IMG/VR virus record: IMGVR_UViG_3300042374_000500
Span: 1-64,000 of that record
Origin: a virus
Strand: one strand, 5' to 3'
DNA length: 64,000 nt
Shown here: in pieces, positions 40,801 through 50,400 of the stretch
How positions within the stretch are numbered: the stretch's first letter is position 1
Layout: every line of letters starts with the position of its first letter
The notes under the pieces: generated by a model
Database searches by the model: none
What the model saw: the letters and a program-made list of their open reading frames with translations, nothing else
What the model was told of the DNA's origin: nothing
Position numbers and translations under genes: made by a program

Positions 40801-42624
40801 ATGAACGCATCTGGTCTTACTATGGATTCGGGTAATTTTATAGGCAATCTTACAGGAAATGTTACAGGATCGGCTGGTTCTGTTGCATGGGGAAACGTAA
40901 CTAGCAAGCCTAGTCTTATTATGTATTATCAAGGGTTCACATTGAACGCTGATACAATGGATGGCAACTCTACCGGGTTTACGTATGCTGTAAATGCTCC
41001 ATATACAGGTCCTATCGCTAGGTTTAGTGAAACTGGGTATTCTTTACAATTAAATGCAGCATATAGTGGAGGAGGTAACCTTATTGCTTTTAGAACTAGA
41101 AATGGAGATGCTGGAGCATTTAATCCTTGGAGGGAGTTTATTACTTCTGGTAATATTGCTGGTCAATCAGTTGCTTATGCTACTTCTGCTGGTAGTGCTA
41201 GTACTGCAACCTCAGCAACTTCTGCAACATATTTAAATAGTAGTAATTATATTCAACAAACAGGTTCTACAGGTTCTTGGAACGCTGATTTCCAAAATAC
41301 GCCAGCCGGTACCGCAAGATATGGAGGAGATGTTGGAGCAAATGGGACTAATAATCCCGGAGGAAGTTGGTGGATTCAACAAAACTTTAGACATACTAAT
41401 GCTTCTAACTTTTGGGGTATACAAATAGCATGGGGATGGGAAGATAATGCTAATAGATTAGCTACAAGAAATGTATCTGGAGGTACTTTTGGAGGATGGG
41501 TTTATTATTTAAATAGTAATAATTTTACATTATATGCTCCTTCTTTGACTGGTAGTGGGGCAAGTGGTACATGGAATATAACTTCTGCTAATACAAATAG
41601 TATTTCAAGTGCAGTTGGTGGTGCTTATACATGGACGGGTATTCAATATTTTAGATCCAATAGAAATACAAGCTCAGATTCACCATCGCTACAAGCTTAC
41701 TCCGATAATGGAAGTGGTGCTATAATGGCTTTTCATAGAGGCGGATATTATGCAATAAATATGGGACTTGATTCCGATAACGTATTTAGAATTGGTGGAT
41801 GGAGTGCAGCTGCTAATAGATTACAATTAGATATGAGCGGCAATTTAACCATTGCTGGAACTGGAATTTTTGGTATCACTGGTGCTGCTGGTAGTTTAAC
41901 TTATAATGGTACTGCTGATAATATTTATAATAGCGGATTTTATAGAAACTATGGCGATACTGGGCTTTATAATGAATCTTATGGATGTATGTTTAGAAGA
42001 AATTCATCTTCAAGTCATGGATCATGGGAGGCATTTGGATATAATAAAAATGGGTATGCTGGAATAAACATAGTAGATCCTCAAGGATATTGGAATAATT
42101 CAATGTATGAAAATGGTAATGGAGGTTTATATCAAGAAAATGGGGCAGGGTGGCAATATTACTTTCAAAGGTCAGCCAATGACTGTTTAGGTCTTAGCGG
42201 TTCTGAAACATACGATTGGGTAAGAGCATGTACAAATGGTAAGCATAGAATTACAAATGATACTTGGTGTGATGCAATATCTTACGCTGTTTCATTTAAT
42301 CCTATATCAGATGCTAGACTAAAAGAAAATGTCGTAACTGTTGACAATGCTCTTGATAAAATATTACAATTAAGAGGTGTTTATTATAGTTGGATTATAG
42401 ATACAGAACAAAAAAAACATATTGGCGTTATCGCACAAGAAGTTCAAGAAGTTTGTCCTGAAGCTGTACTTTATCATGAAGAAACTGATACACTTACTGT
42501 AAGTTACAATGACTTATCTGGTGTCTTTATAGAAGGTTTTAAAGAATTAAATCAAAAGTTAATTGATGCTAATGCGAGAATTGAGATGCTAGAAACTAAA
42601 CTTAACCAATTATTAAACGCATAA
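37891..42624 (+). CDS. Tail fibre with collagen-like GTSG repeats and S74 chaperone
   Basis: A 1577-residue fibre. Four blocks of Gly-X-Y triplets with X,Y = Thr/Ser (residues ~35-60, ~131-195, ~277-415, ~597-760) alternate with globular domains. A domain at ~196-276 (RYFTTSNTVFTLGNSGTLIV) recurs in the fibre at 43407. The C-terminus is a peptidase S74 intramolecular chaperone: SDARLKENV near residue 1472, then IGVIAQEVQEVCPEA and a final coiled coil. It probably trimerises and self-cleaves before the conserved Ser. The start is TTG in the context ACATTGGCA. The Thr/Ser-rich triplets are candidate O-glycosylation sites. Confidence 0.85.
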   Translation: MAIQNLITGEFQIRKLNGVLVANNGIVDAVGNITSGTSGTSGTSGTRGTSGTSGFAGTSAMIVYTFTAIQNQTTFLVPSGFVNNMIAVFVNGVKLSQYDYITVNGFSVVLNNPLDAGDIVEIDNFVANYVSTSGSSGTAGSSGTSGTTGTSGSSGSSGTSGTTGTSGSSGTTGTGGTSGTTGTSGTSGSSGFSGNRYFTTSNTVFTLGNSGTLIVGTNLSFSPAQSIIIVYDNTNFQECEVISYNSTTGQLQFAEPNRTVGSGTYSNWSVNLDGATGAAGTSGSSGTSGSTGTSGTTGTSGTSGTSGTSGTSGTSGTTGTSGTTGTSGTSGTSGSSGSSATSGTSGTSGTSGTTGTSGTSGTSGTSGTSGTTGTSGTSAIDGTSGTSGTTGTSGTSGTSGTSGTTGTSGTSGTSGANGMNGVAGGLVYYLNQSLNTDTPFGSPTYKQWSSNPTGGAEQSVALNNVPNNTRTLIATYATDSGVPNVTTIPSGLWAWTTHFDINHNCDLAVDVELYKYTTGGVSTLLGTTNIDTEPVSSNTIKEFFTDLFLISQSLNATDRLYCKIYVLHSHGGNADINFYTEGISNYSFAQTTFNPPSGTSGTSGTSGIDGTSGSSGSSGTSSTSGTSGTTGTSGTSGENGTSGSSGTSGSSGTTGTSGTSATSGTTGTSGTSGENGTSGTSGTTGTSGTSGTSGSSGVTGSSGTSGTTGTSGTSGATGSTGTSGTSGVTGSSGTSGTSGANGTSGVNGTSGSSGSSGVSPSVSGFLPLTGGTLSGTLYSTYNTASGIANNGFNVAKTIIGNLHIQNGDGTNGNNRQAALTFQGGNASEAQAGIYVSNNSTTGTAMGFATTDSYATGPQLFLTATNAGQVTFPRALVQVNGYLRTAGATSNTVLFNNSGSSVDFGNVLGQGSTGRSTFFRGASALVSVWWGTTDGNGNNIPYAAIDATAGEFKFYRNTGGTGGGTWTNIMTMNASGLTMDSGNFIGNLTGNVTGSAGSVAWGNVTSKPSLIMYYQGFTLNADTMDGNSTGFTYAVNAPYTGPIARFSETGYSLQLNAAYSGGGNLIAFRTRNGDAGAFNPWREFITSGNIAGQSVAYATSAGSASTATSATSATYLNSSNYIQQTGSTGSWNADFQNTPAGTARYGGDVGANGTNNPGGSWWIQQNFRHTNASNFWGIQIAWGWEDNANRLATRNVSGGTFGGWVYYLNSNNFTLYAPSLTGSGASGTWNITSANTNSISSAVGGAYTWTGIQYFRSNRNTSSDSPSLQAYSDNGSGAIMAFHRGGYYAINMGLDSDNVFRIGGWSAAANRLQLDMSGNLTIAGTGIFGITGAAGSLTYNGTADNIYNSGFYRNYGDTGLYNESYGCMFRRNSSSSHGSWEAFGYNKNGYAGINIVDPQGYWNNSMYENGNGGLYQENGAGWQYYFQRSANDCLGLSGSETYDWVRACTNGKHRITNDTWCDAISYAVSFNPISDARLKENVVTVDNALDKILQLRGVYYSWIIDTEQKKHIGVIAQEVQEVCPEAVLYHEETDTLTVSYNDLSGVFIEGFKELNQKLIDANARIEMLETKLNQLLNA
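37996..40165 (+). repeat. Gly-Thr-Ser triplet repeats, fibre 1
   Basis: Nine-base-period DNA encodes GTS/GSS/GTT triplets in four blocks (about 37996-38070, 38286-38475, 38722-39140, 39679-40165). Codons vary, so the DNA is not an exact repeat. No proline occurs in the triplets, unlike animal collagen; thermal stability would have to come from other contacts or modification. Confidence 0.85.
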
Positions 42625-42625
42625 T

Positions 42626-42991
42626 ATGAGCAAGACATACACTTGGAGAATTATTGATTCAGCTATTATACCAAATAAAGATGGTATGGAAAATATAGTA
42701 TATAAAGTACACTATATCAAAAGAGTGGTTGAAGAAATTGATGGTAAAAGATATGAAGCAGACTTTGTAGGTGAAGCCAAAATGCCTGCTCCAGACCCAA
42801 ATAACTTCTCTCCAATCAATGAACTTACAACAGAGGTGGTTTCTGGATGGTTAGAGTCTTTATTAAACCAAGACTTTATTAATAGCAGGCTAGATGGAAT
42901 GTTGGCTTTTAAAAAAAGAAGTGATAATTTTGTATATATAAATCCTCCTTTTTCAACAAGAGAAGTTCCAGTAGCTGATACAAACATTTAA
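42626..42991 (+). CDS. Fibre-associated small protein
   Basis: A 121-residue protein (MSKTYTWRIIDSAIIPNKDG) starting 1 nt after the fibre stop. The pattern VVYKVHYIKR, DGKRYEADFVGEAKM and the long amphipathic part NELTTEVVSGWLESLL resembles small proteins found downstream of phage fibre genes (assembly or chaperone-like). I cannot name the family with confidence. Confidence 0.6.
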   Translation: MSKTYTWRIIDSAIIPNKDGMENIVYKVHYIKRVVEEIDGKRYEADFVGEAKMPAPDPNNFSPINELTTEVVSGWLESLLNQDFINSRLDGMLAFKKRSDNFVYINPPFSTREVPVADTNI

Positions 42992-43012
42992 AAACAAATT
43001 AAATATAAAAAA

Positions 43013-43396
43013 ATGAAAACAATTGAACCAGTACAAGTTTGGTATAATGGCCAAGAAGTAAATGCAACAGTATTAAATGCATATGCAAGCGATGTGCAAC
43101 TAAATGTTTCTGCTAATTTTTATTACACTTTATTTATTGTGAATGAATACAATTATATAAATCAAGTAAATAGCGGAATGTTAATAATGGATGGTCAAGC
43201 TTACCAAGATTGGGATCAAGATTCTTTTGCTTGGGATTGGGTGGCTTCTAAGCTTAACTTAACAATTACAGGAGAATATGTTCCTAATATACCTCCATCA
43301 CCAACACCAATACCAGTGCGAACAACAACAACAGAAGCACCAGCAACAACAACAACAACAACAGAAGCACCAATAGTAGAAGCACCAATAGCATAA
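43013..43396 (+). CDS. Small protein with poly-Thr/Glu-Ala-Pro tail
   Basis: A 127-residue protein: a beta-rich domain (~1-90, with YYTLFIVNEYNYINQVNSG) and a C-terminal tail of the type TTTTEAPATTTTTTEAP. The body ends in a Pro-rich hinge. It lies between the two fibre genes and shares the tail type with five other proteins in this window, so it is probably a virion or fibre accessory. Confidence 0.6.
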   Translation: MKTIEPVQVWYNGQEVNATVLNAYASDVQLNVSANFYYTLFIVNEYNYINQVNSGMLIMDGQAYQDWDQDSFAWDWVASKLNLTITGEYVPNIPPSPTPIPVRTTTTEAPATTTTTTEAPIVEAPIA

Positions 43397-43406
43397 TTCT
43401 AAAAAG

Positions 43407-45680
43407 ATGAGCAAAAATACAATTTTAAGTGAATTACCTAATATTGATGGTATAATTAAAGGAAACTTAGATGCTAATTTTAGCACAGCAGTTCCTAATG
43501 TTGACTATCAATTGCCTATAAGTCTTACGACAAATGGTGTTAGTGGACCATCTACATTTAGTGGTAATGTCTTAAATGTGCCTATTTATAGCTCATCTTC
43601 TGGTACAGCAGGTAGTTCAGGTAGTTCGGGTAGTTCGGGGAGTTCTGGGACAACTGGTACGTCAGGCACAAGCGGTAGTACAGGAACTTCAGGAACAAGT
43701 GGCACATCTGGCACAAGCGGAACAAGTGGCACATCTGGCAGTTCAGGCACTACAGGTACAAGCGGAACATCTGGGACTAGCGGTACAAGCGGAACAAGTG
43801 GCAGTAGTGGAACAACAGGTACTAGTGGAACTTCAGGGTATTCTGGAGATAAGTATTTTACTACTTCAACAACTTCTTTTACTTTAGGTAATAGCGGTAC
43901 TATAACAGTACAGACAGCATTGGCATATACAATTGGTCAAACTATCCTTATTGTATATAATATTACAAACTATCAAGAATCAGTAGTTACAGCATATAAT
44001 CCTAGTACGGGATCTCTTTCATTTGGCGCTCCAGCAACCACAGTTGGTTCAGGTACTTATGCAGCATGGATTGTCAACTTAGCTGGTGCTAGCGGTGGTG
44101 ATGGTAGTTCAGGAACTTCAGGTTCTTCTGGTATTACTAGTACTTCTGGAACCACAGGAACATCAGGTTCTTCAGGTAGCTCAGGTTCTTCAGGCAGTTC
44201 AGGTTCTACAGGTAGTTCAGGTTCTTCAGGCAGTTCAGGTACTTCAGGAACTAATGGTACATCAGGATCGTCTGGCACCACAGGATCATCTGGCACATCA
44301 GGTACTAGAGGTACTAGCGGAACTAGCGGTACTAGCGGTACTAATGGAACTGGTGGCAGTTCGGGTGTTTCAGGTAGTTCAGGTACTTCGGGTACAACTG
44401 GTACTTCGGGTACTAGCGGTACTAATGGAACTGGTGGCAGTTCGGGTGTTTCAGGTAGTTCAGGTACTTCGGGTACAACTGGTACTTCGGGTACAACCGG
44501 TACTTCAGGCACTTCTGGAACGTCAGGTTCTTCGGGTTCTTCGGGTTCGTCAGGTTCGTCTGGAGTAAATGGTAATAATGGTTCTTCAGGTTCGTCTGGA
44601 GTAAATGGCGGAAATGGTTCTTCAGGCACTTCTGTTTCTGTATCAGGTACTACAAATTATATAACTAAATTTACATCAGCATCTACTATTGGTAATAGTA
44701 ATATTACATCAAATGGATCTGAAGTTGATATAGCAGGGGGGAATAATCCTTTAAGAGTTTTTGGAGTAGAGCCATATGTTAGTATTCATGCAATAGGAGC
44801 AACAAATTCTGCGGGTCTTAGGATTTATCCATCAGGCGGATTTGGTGCTTATATTGGCAATTATGCAACAGGGGCATTAGTTTTAGTATCTGCAAATGCA
44901 GAAGCGGCTTTTGTATATGGTGATGGTAATATTGTATCTAATGGAGGATGGTTTATTAATAATTCCACATTCAGAGGTTTGCATAATAGTGCGACTGCGA
45001 TGTATTTTGCATCAAAAGATTCAGGTTATTATGATATATCATCATCAGGAGTTTCAGTTTCTTCGTTGAGATTATTTACAGGAGGCAATCAAGCAAGTCT
45101 TAGAGGATATGTGTATGCAGACACTAATAATGATATAGGTTTTTTACATCATAATGGTGGTTGGAGTGTTAGAACTAATACAGCAGGTGTTACTTTATAT
45201 GGTGATTCTGGTTCAACTGGTACCTTTACTGCAACAAAATATAAATTTGGTAGTAATAATACTCTTTCTGGTAATGGATTAGTTGAAATTGTTGATATGG
45301 CAGAAGTTGGAATGGCAACACAAGCGGCTTCCTATAGATGGTATAATAGTACTGCTGCTACTATATTAATGTCCTTAAATTCAAGCGGAAATTTAACTGC
45401 GGGGGCATTTTTTGAAGGTTCAGATATTAGATTTAAAAATGTCATAGAAACCAATCCTCAGATAGATTTAACAAGTATAGACGTAATTAAATTCATTCGT
45501 ACAGATAATGAAAGTGGACAAGTAAGATATGGCTATTCAGCACAACAAGTACAAGAAATACTTCCAGATTTGGTTACTGAATCTGAAGAAAAGTTAAGTT
45601 TGAACTATATGGATGTTCACACATTAAAAATAGCTGCTTTAGAAAAACGCATTGCTGAATTAGAAGCTAAACTAAAATAA
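43407..45680 (+). CDS. Second tail fibre with GTSG repeats and S74 chaperone
   Basis: A 757-residue shorter relative of the first fibre. GTSG blocks cover residues ~64-146 and ~230-411, separated by the KYFTTSTTSFTLGNSGTITV domain (~150-229) that is shared with fibre 1. After a receptor-side beta domain comes the S74 signature SDIRFKNV (~671) with YGYSAQQVQEILPDLV and a C-terminal coiled coil (IAALEKRIAELEAKLK). Two fibres with the same assembly domain but different tips could bind two receptors or be alternatives. Confidence 0.83.
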   Translation: MSKNTILSELPNIDGIIKGNLDANFSTAVPNVDYQLPISLTTNGVSGPSTFSGNVLNVPIYSSSSGTAGSSGSSGSSGSSGTTGTSGTSGSTGTSGTSGTSGTSGTSGTSGSSGTTGTSGTSGTSGTSGTSGSSGTTGTSGTSGYSGDKYFTTSTTSFTLGNSGTITVQTALAYTIGQTILIVYNITNYQESVVTAYNPSTGSLSFGAPATTVGSGTYAAWIVNLAGASGGDGSSGTSGSSGITSTSGTTGTSGSSGSSGSSGSSGSTGSSGSSGSSGTSGTNGTSGSSGTTGSSGTSGTRGTSGTSGTSGTNGTGGSSGVSGSSGTSGTTGTSGTSGTNGTGGSSGVSGSSGTSGTTGTSGTTGTSGTSGTSGSSGSSGSSGSSGVNGNNGSSGSSGVNGGNGSSGTSVSVSGTTNYITKFTSASTIGNSNITSNGSEVDIAGGNNPLRVFGVEPYVSIHAIGATNSAGLRIYPSGGFGAYIGNYATGALVLVSANAEAAFVYGDGNIVSNGGWFINNSTFRGLHNSATAMYFASKDSGYYDISSSGVSVSSLRLFTGGNQASLRGYVYADTNNDIGFLHHNGGWSVRTNTAGVTLYGDSGSTGTFTATKYKFGSNNTLSGNGLVEIVDMAEVGMATQAASYRWYNSTAATILMSLNSSGNLTAGAFFEGSDIRFKNVIETNPQIDLTSIDVIKFIRTDNESGQVRYGYSAQQVQEILPDLVTESEEKLSLNYMDVHTLKIAALEKRIAELEAKLK

Positions 45681-45681
45681 T

Positions 45682-47019
45682 ATGGCATATAATGATTTGA
45701 GTCAAAATCAGACAATTAGTTTTAATAATTTACAAAGTGGTGTTAATCAAGGTGTATTTACAGCTAAAGCTGCTATACCAGTTAGTACTAAACAGATAAC
45801 AAAAACTGAAGCTAATACTTATGTAAATATAAATACATCACTTCCATCATATGCTGCCAAAGCATCAAATCAATTAGTAACTAAAGAAGATTTATCAGGA
45901 ATTACTAGTACTTCTCCATACACAATGTATGGTGTGGCAGGAACAGCTGCTTATAAATCTTTAGATGGAGGCAATACATTTACAGCATTATCAGGTCTTA
46001 CATCAGCTTACAACTGGATGGGGATAGCAGGAGATAGTACAGGAACATATATTGCAGTTGTTACTAATTCATTAAATCTTGTAGTTTATCTATCTAGTGA
46101 TGGTGGTTCTACATTCACACAAAAGTTAATAAGTGGGGTTTTTGGTGGCAACCTTTATCCGACAAGTGTAGCTATGTCTAATAATGGACAATATATAGGT
46201 ATAGCAGGTCTAACAAACACATTAAATGTAGGAGGTCTCAAAAAAGCTATGCTTGTAGCATCATCAGATTATGGTAGTTCATTTGGTACTATATATACAG
46301 ATTCTATGAATGTTAATATGTATCAAGACTATCCATTTAAAATATCAGTATCAGGCAATGGCCAATATATGACTGCTGTTTATTCCTATGAAGTAGATCC
46401 GGGAGGGATTAATAGGCCAAGACCTTGGTCATTTAGAATTTACTCAACTAACTATGGATCTACTTGGACAAGAAGTGGAGGTAGCGAGTTTTCAAGATTT
46501 TTTGATATTGCATTAGATGGTACAGGTCAAAATCAATTTTTAACAAGCGATTGGGCTAGACCGGGATTAGGTGGATCACAAGGTATAAAAGCATCTGTTA
46601 CAAATGATTTTGGTGTTAATTGGAATGAAAGATATTCAAATACTGTTGGACTTTCTCGGCCAAGACAGGTAGGATTTATCTCTGCCACTATATCAGATAA
46701 TGGCCAAGTTATGGTGGGATCTACAAACGAAACCACAAGTACACCATTTTACGATCCCTCTAATTTTTCACCTTTAGTTGTAGCATCATTTAATTCAGGC
46801 AGTACTTTTGCACAAAGTGGTGGATATAATAATGCTATAGAAATAGCTGGTGGTACAGCAGTCACTGGAGGTATTACAAATAACTATATTGCAATGATGT
46901 TAAACAACATAGGTCAGTTTAATTACAGTACAAATGGAGGATCTAGTTTTTTAGTCAGTACTACAACAGCTCGTGCTTGGAATCAAATATATAGAAAAGC
47001 ATTATTAAACACTCCATAG
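45682..47019 (+). CDS. BNR/Asp-box repeat protein
   Basis: A 445-residue protein with a helical N-terminal part (~1-70) and a beta-propeller built from BNR/Asp-box repeats: SLDGGNTF, SSDGGSTF, SSDYGSSF, STNYGSTW, TNDFGVNW, FNSGSTF and STNGGSSF. Such propellers occur in sialidases and in many non-catalytic adhesins; sialidase active-site residues cannot be assigned from the sequence. It follows the two fibres immediately, so a tip or host-glycan-binding role is likely. Confidence 0.75.
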   Translation: MAYNDLSQNQTISFNNLQSGVNQGVFTAKAAIPVSTKQITKTEANTYVNINTSLPSYAAKASNQLVTKEDLSGITSTSPYTMYGVAGTAAYKSLDGGNTFTALSGLTSAYNWMGIAGDSTGTYIAVVTNSLNLVVYLSSDGGSTFTQKLISGVFGGNLYPTSVAMSNNGQYIGIAGLTNTLNVGGLKKAMLVASSDYGSSFGTIYTDSMNVNMYQDYPFKISVSGNGQYMTAVYSYEVDPGGINRPRPWSFRIYSTNYGSTWTRSGGSEFSRFFDIALDGTGQNQFLTSDWARPGLGGSQGIKASVTNDFGVNWNERYSNTVGLSRPRQVGFISATISDNGQVMVGSTNETTSTPFYDPSNFSPLVVASFNSGSTFAQSGGYNNAIEIAGGTAVTGGITNNYIAMMLNNIGQFNYSTNGGSSFLVSTTTARAWNQIYRKALLNTP

Positions 47020-47052
47020 GGTAAAATATTTTTTTAATTAAATAAATTAACT

Positions 47053-47060
47053 TAATTTTG
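47053..47060 (+). promoter_or_regulatory. -7 box (TAATTTTG) with AT-rich upstream motif
   Basis: TAATTTTG lies 18 nt before the ATG at 47079 and is preceded by TTTTTAATTAAATAAATTAAC, a variant of the AT-rich spacer motif. The in-frame TTG at 47058 is part of the box and so is not the start. Confidence 0.6.
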
Positions 47061-47078
47061 TCTTTAAAACATAAAAAC

Positions 47079-47414
47079 ATGAAATCAATAGAATTAAAGA
47101 TTGTAAAAGAAACCCAAGAAGGACAAGATCAGTATGTAAGTACATACGCTATTTTAAGAGCAGTTATTAATAACCCAACAGAGGGTGGTATTAATGTAGA
47201 GGAAATGCTTGTTAGATTAAAACTTTTGGATAAGTTAGACAAGTTTAAAGAGCTTTTTGAAACAACTGCTCCTGTAGAAGAATTATTACAAAAGACAGCA
47301 ACTTTAGAGTTAGAAGATAGTGAATTTAACAAATTGAGAGATTTGTATAAAAACATGAAATTCTTAGTTGTTTCTAAGTTCCTAGTTGAAATTAGTGAAC
47401 AATTAGATAAATAA
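47079..47414 (+). CDS. Small acidic helical protein
   Basis: A 111-residue protein (MKSIELKIVKETQEGQDQYV) rich in Leu, Lys and Glu, predicted helical. It has its own promoter of the AT-rich-spacer type found before early genes, and ends in the terminator shared with the convergent glycosyltransferase gene. The separate promoter suggests its timing differs from that of the fibres. Function is unknown. Confidence 0.65.
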   Translation: MKSIELKIVKETQEGQDQYVSTYAILRAVINNPTEGGINVEEMLVRLKLLDKLDKFKELFETTAPVEELLQKTATLELEDSEFNKLRDLYKNMKFLVVSKFLVEISEQLDK

Positions 47415-47422
47415 TAATAAAT

Positions 47423-47450
47423 AGGCAGCTTAAATCGCTGCCTTTATTTT
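47423..47450. terminator. Bidirectional terminator between convergent genes
   Basis: AGGCAGC (47423-47429) pairs with GCTGCCT (47437-47443) around TTAAATC, followed rightward by TTATTTTTT and leftward by an A+T-rich stretch. The stop codon of the reverse-strand gene (47430-47432) lies in the loop, so the terminator is part of that gene's end. Confidence 0.85.
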
Positions 47451-50400
47451 TTCTATAACCATCTGAGCTGTTATTGATTTATGACATTCAAAGTGTTTGT
47501 CAGTGTCTTTATGTTTGCACCAATTCCAATCTCCCTTATCAAAGATAATCCCATTTTCATTCCAACAGCTATTACAAACATTGGTATTTGTTATTCTAAT
47601 GCAGTCTAATTGAAATTCGTGATCAGCGGAAGTGAAATTGCTTATCATTATTACTTTCTTTTTTAAAGCCCAAGCAAGCCAGCTTAACCCACTAGAAAGA
47701 CCAATAAAGAATTCACTATTTAATATTACATCAATCGTGTTTTCTATTGAAGTATCAGATATTTTAGTACAATTATCAAATGGATTGTCCTCTTTAGATA
47801 CGTTTATTACAGCATATCCTTCCTCGTGTAAATAATTGATTACCTCTTGCCAGCCTTCTCTAGTCCAAAACTTGCATCCAGAAGTTGAATTAGTGGCTAT
47901 AGTAATATATTTACCACTAAGCTTGCTTTTGTTTTCAATCTTCAAAATAGGTCTTATTTCTTTAAATTCAAGACCTAGTATATTTGTAGCTGCTTTCTGT
48001 AATGGAATAGTATTTGGAACTTCTGGTTCTTTATCACTATTATAAAACCATCCTAATCTATATAAAGCATAAATGTTATCTACAACTACACCCGGTTCTA
48101 CTAATTCCAATTCAGGATAGTCCAGTATTTTATTCCAAAAAGTGGACAATATAACCTTACATTGATGTAGTTTTTGAAACTCTAATGCATAAGGAACCCA
48201 AGCCAATGTATCTCCTAATGATTTACTTTCTAATACAATAAATACTCTTTTGCCATTTAAATGTAAATAATTTGCATATATCATCTGATTATTTTGCCAA
48301 ACCTTAGTTGTCCAATTGGTAAAATATGTTCTATTTAGCTTTATCCAATGATTTGATTTAACAAAGTTTTCATATTGGCATTTACCTTCCCCATCATAAA
48401 ATGCAACTTTAAATAAATCATCAACATTGCCTTTAATTTCTAAAAACGGATTATCAACAAAGTGTTGCGTGATAGATGCTTTTTGATTTTGAATAGGTAG
48501 TTCAATTATTTTTTTATAAGCATCCTCTTGTCTAAAAGCAAATATAGGGGTGGTATTGTCTGTAGGTACTTCGTAATTACATTCTAGGGTATTTAAATCA
48601 CTATCAATTGGCTGTAAATAATCGGTAAACATATTTCCATATTGAGGCAAATTTCTAGCTATAATAGGCAATCCGTAGCTAATGGCTTCCCTTAAAACTA
48701 AGGGGTTACATTCCCAAGTGGAATTAAACATAAAAATGTCAGCTGCGGTCATAAATTTATCAATATCATTTCTTTCTCCCCACACTTTAACATTTGGAGG
48801 CAAATCTTTCATTAATGGCTCCCAATAATCTTTAAAGTTCCCAGCTTGGTTCCCAACAAAATGAAAATCTATATTTGGATATTTTTTAGCAATTTCAATT
48901 CCTTCTCCTTGATTTTTACCAGATGTCCATAATCCAACATTTAAAACATTCTTTTTATGCATAGATAAGCCTAATTCATTTATTGCTTGTATATAATGAG
49001 CTTGATCAAATGGCTTTTGATTTATAGGGTATTCTATTGTAACAAATTTAGATACCATATTAGCAAAGGTTTGCTCGTGATATGGGCTACAGAATATATA
49101 TGAATCTGGGTGAAATATCTTTTCTTTGTCAGGATCAAAAGATACATCGTGGCAAGTTTCTACAATTCTATATTTTCTATTTGAATCATAAAGTCTTTTT
49201 ACCATTCCCATATCTAACCTTTCTGATGGCTCATCTATATGTATTAAATCAGGCCTCCATTTATCAATTACCTTGAATAGCTCCATCTTATCTTCATACA
49301 AAGTAGTAAAGTTTTCTCCTAGTAAACTTTTTATCTTATCTCTTTGAACCACAAAATCTAAGCTATAACATTGATATTCAACAACATATATTTCACAATC
49401 AGTATAATCATTAAGAGCTTCAATTCTTTTAAGCAAAAATTGAGGCATGCCACCTGTACTCAAATGAGGTGCTAGATATAGTATTCTCATTTTCTTTTCG
49501 CCACCAATAAATTCATTTATCTTGTTTATATCCTTTTCTCCATGATAAAATAATAAATCTTCTTTCTTTGCAGGTATTCTAAGCCAATTGCCATCTACTC
49601 TAGCTTCTCCCGTAAATTCTAAATTAGAATGTAAACCATTAACATACATACAAGGCAAGCCATTGTAAGCAAGTCTTTTATATAGCAATACATTCATTAT
49701 TGTTTCTTCGTGATATGGAGCATACCATTGATGATTTGCTACTATTTTAGGATGATTGCACATCCAATACCATTCATCTAAAAAGTCTATTGTTTTTTGC
49801 CCAGCAACATAATATCCCGTTTGTCTATATCTTTGCCTCACATATTGGTTTATGCCAAATAAATCACAAGCCGGATGCTCTAAGGTAGTGCTTAAATCAT
49901 CTCGGCTATCTGCCCCACCACGACCATTTATATGCAAATAGTCATACACCCCTTCTACAAAATAAGGATAGGTTGAATCATAGTCATAGAAGTCAAAAAT
50001 CCTATCTACATAAGCACTTGCAACAGAATCAGTATCAACATAAGCTATTGTTTTTGCATAATTAGTTAAAGCATCTTTTGTAATTTTAGGTCTTTCAATA
50101 AGAAGCTTGTAAATACTTTTGTCTAATCTATCTATAAAATCTTTTCTTTTAATGTAGCTTTTAACATCACAATCCCATTTTATTGTATTAACGTCTACTA
50201 CATTTACTTTTTTATCTGAATTAAGCATATAAACGTAAATAGGATAAGAGCTGTAATTTCTAATGGAACGACAACAAGCATCCACAAGATCAAAATAGGA
50301 ATCGTCAGCATAAAGGACGTAAGCTTTTTCATGTTTTTGGGGTTTATTTATGTAGTATCCGTAATATTCATTTCCATAGATTAGCTGCAAATCTGGGTAT

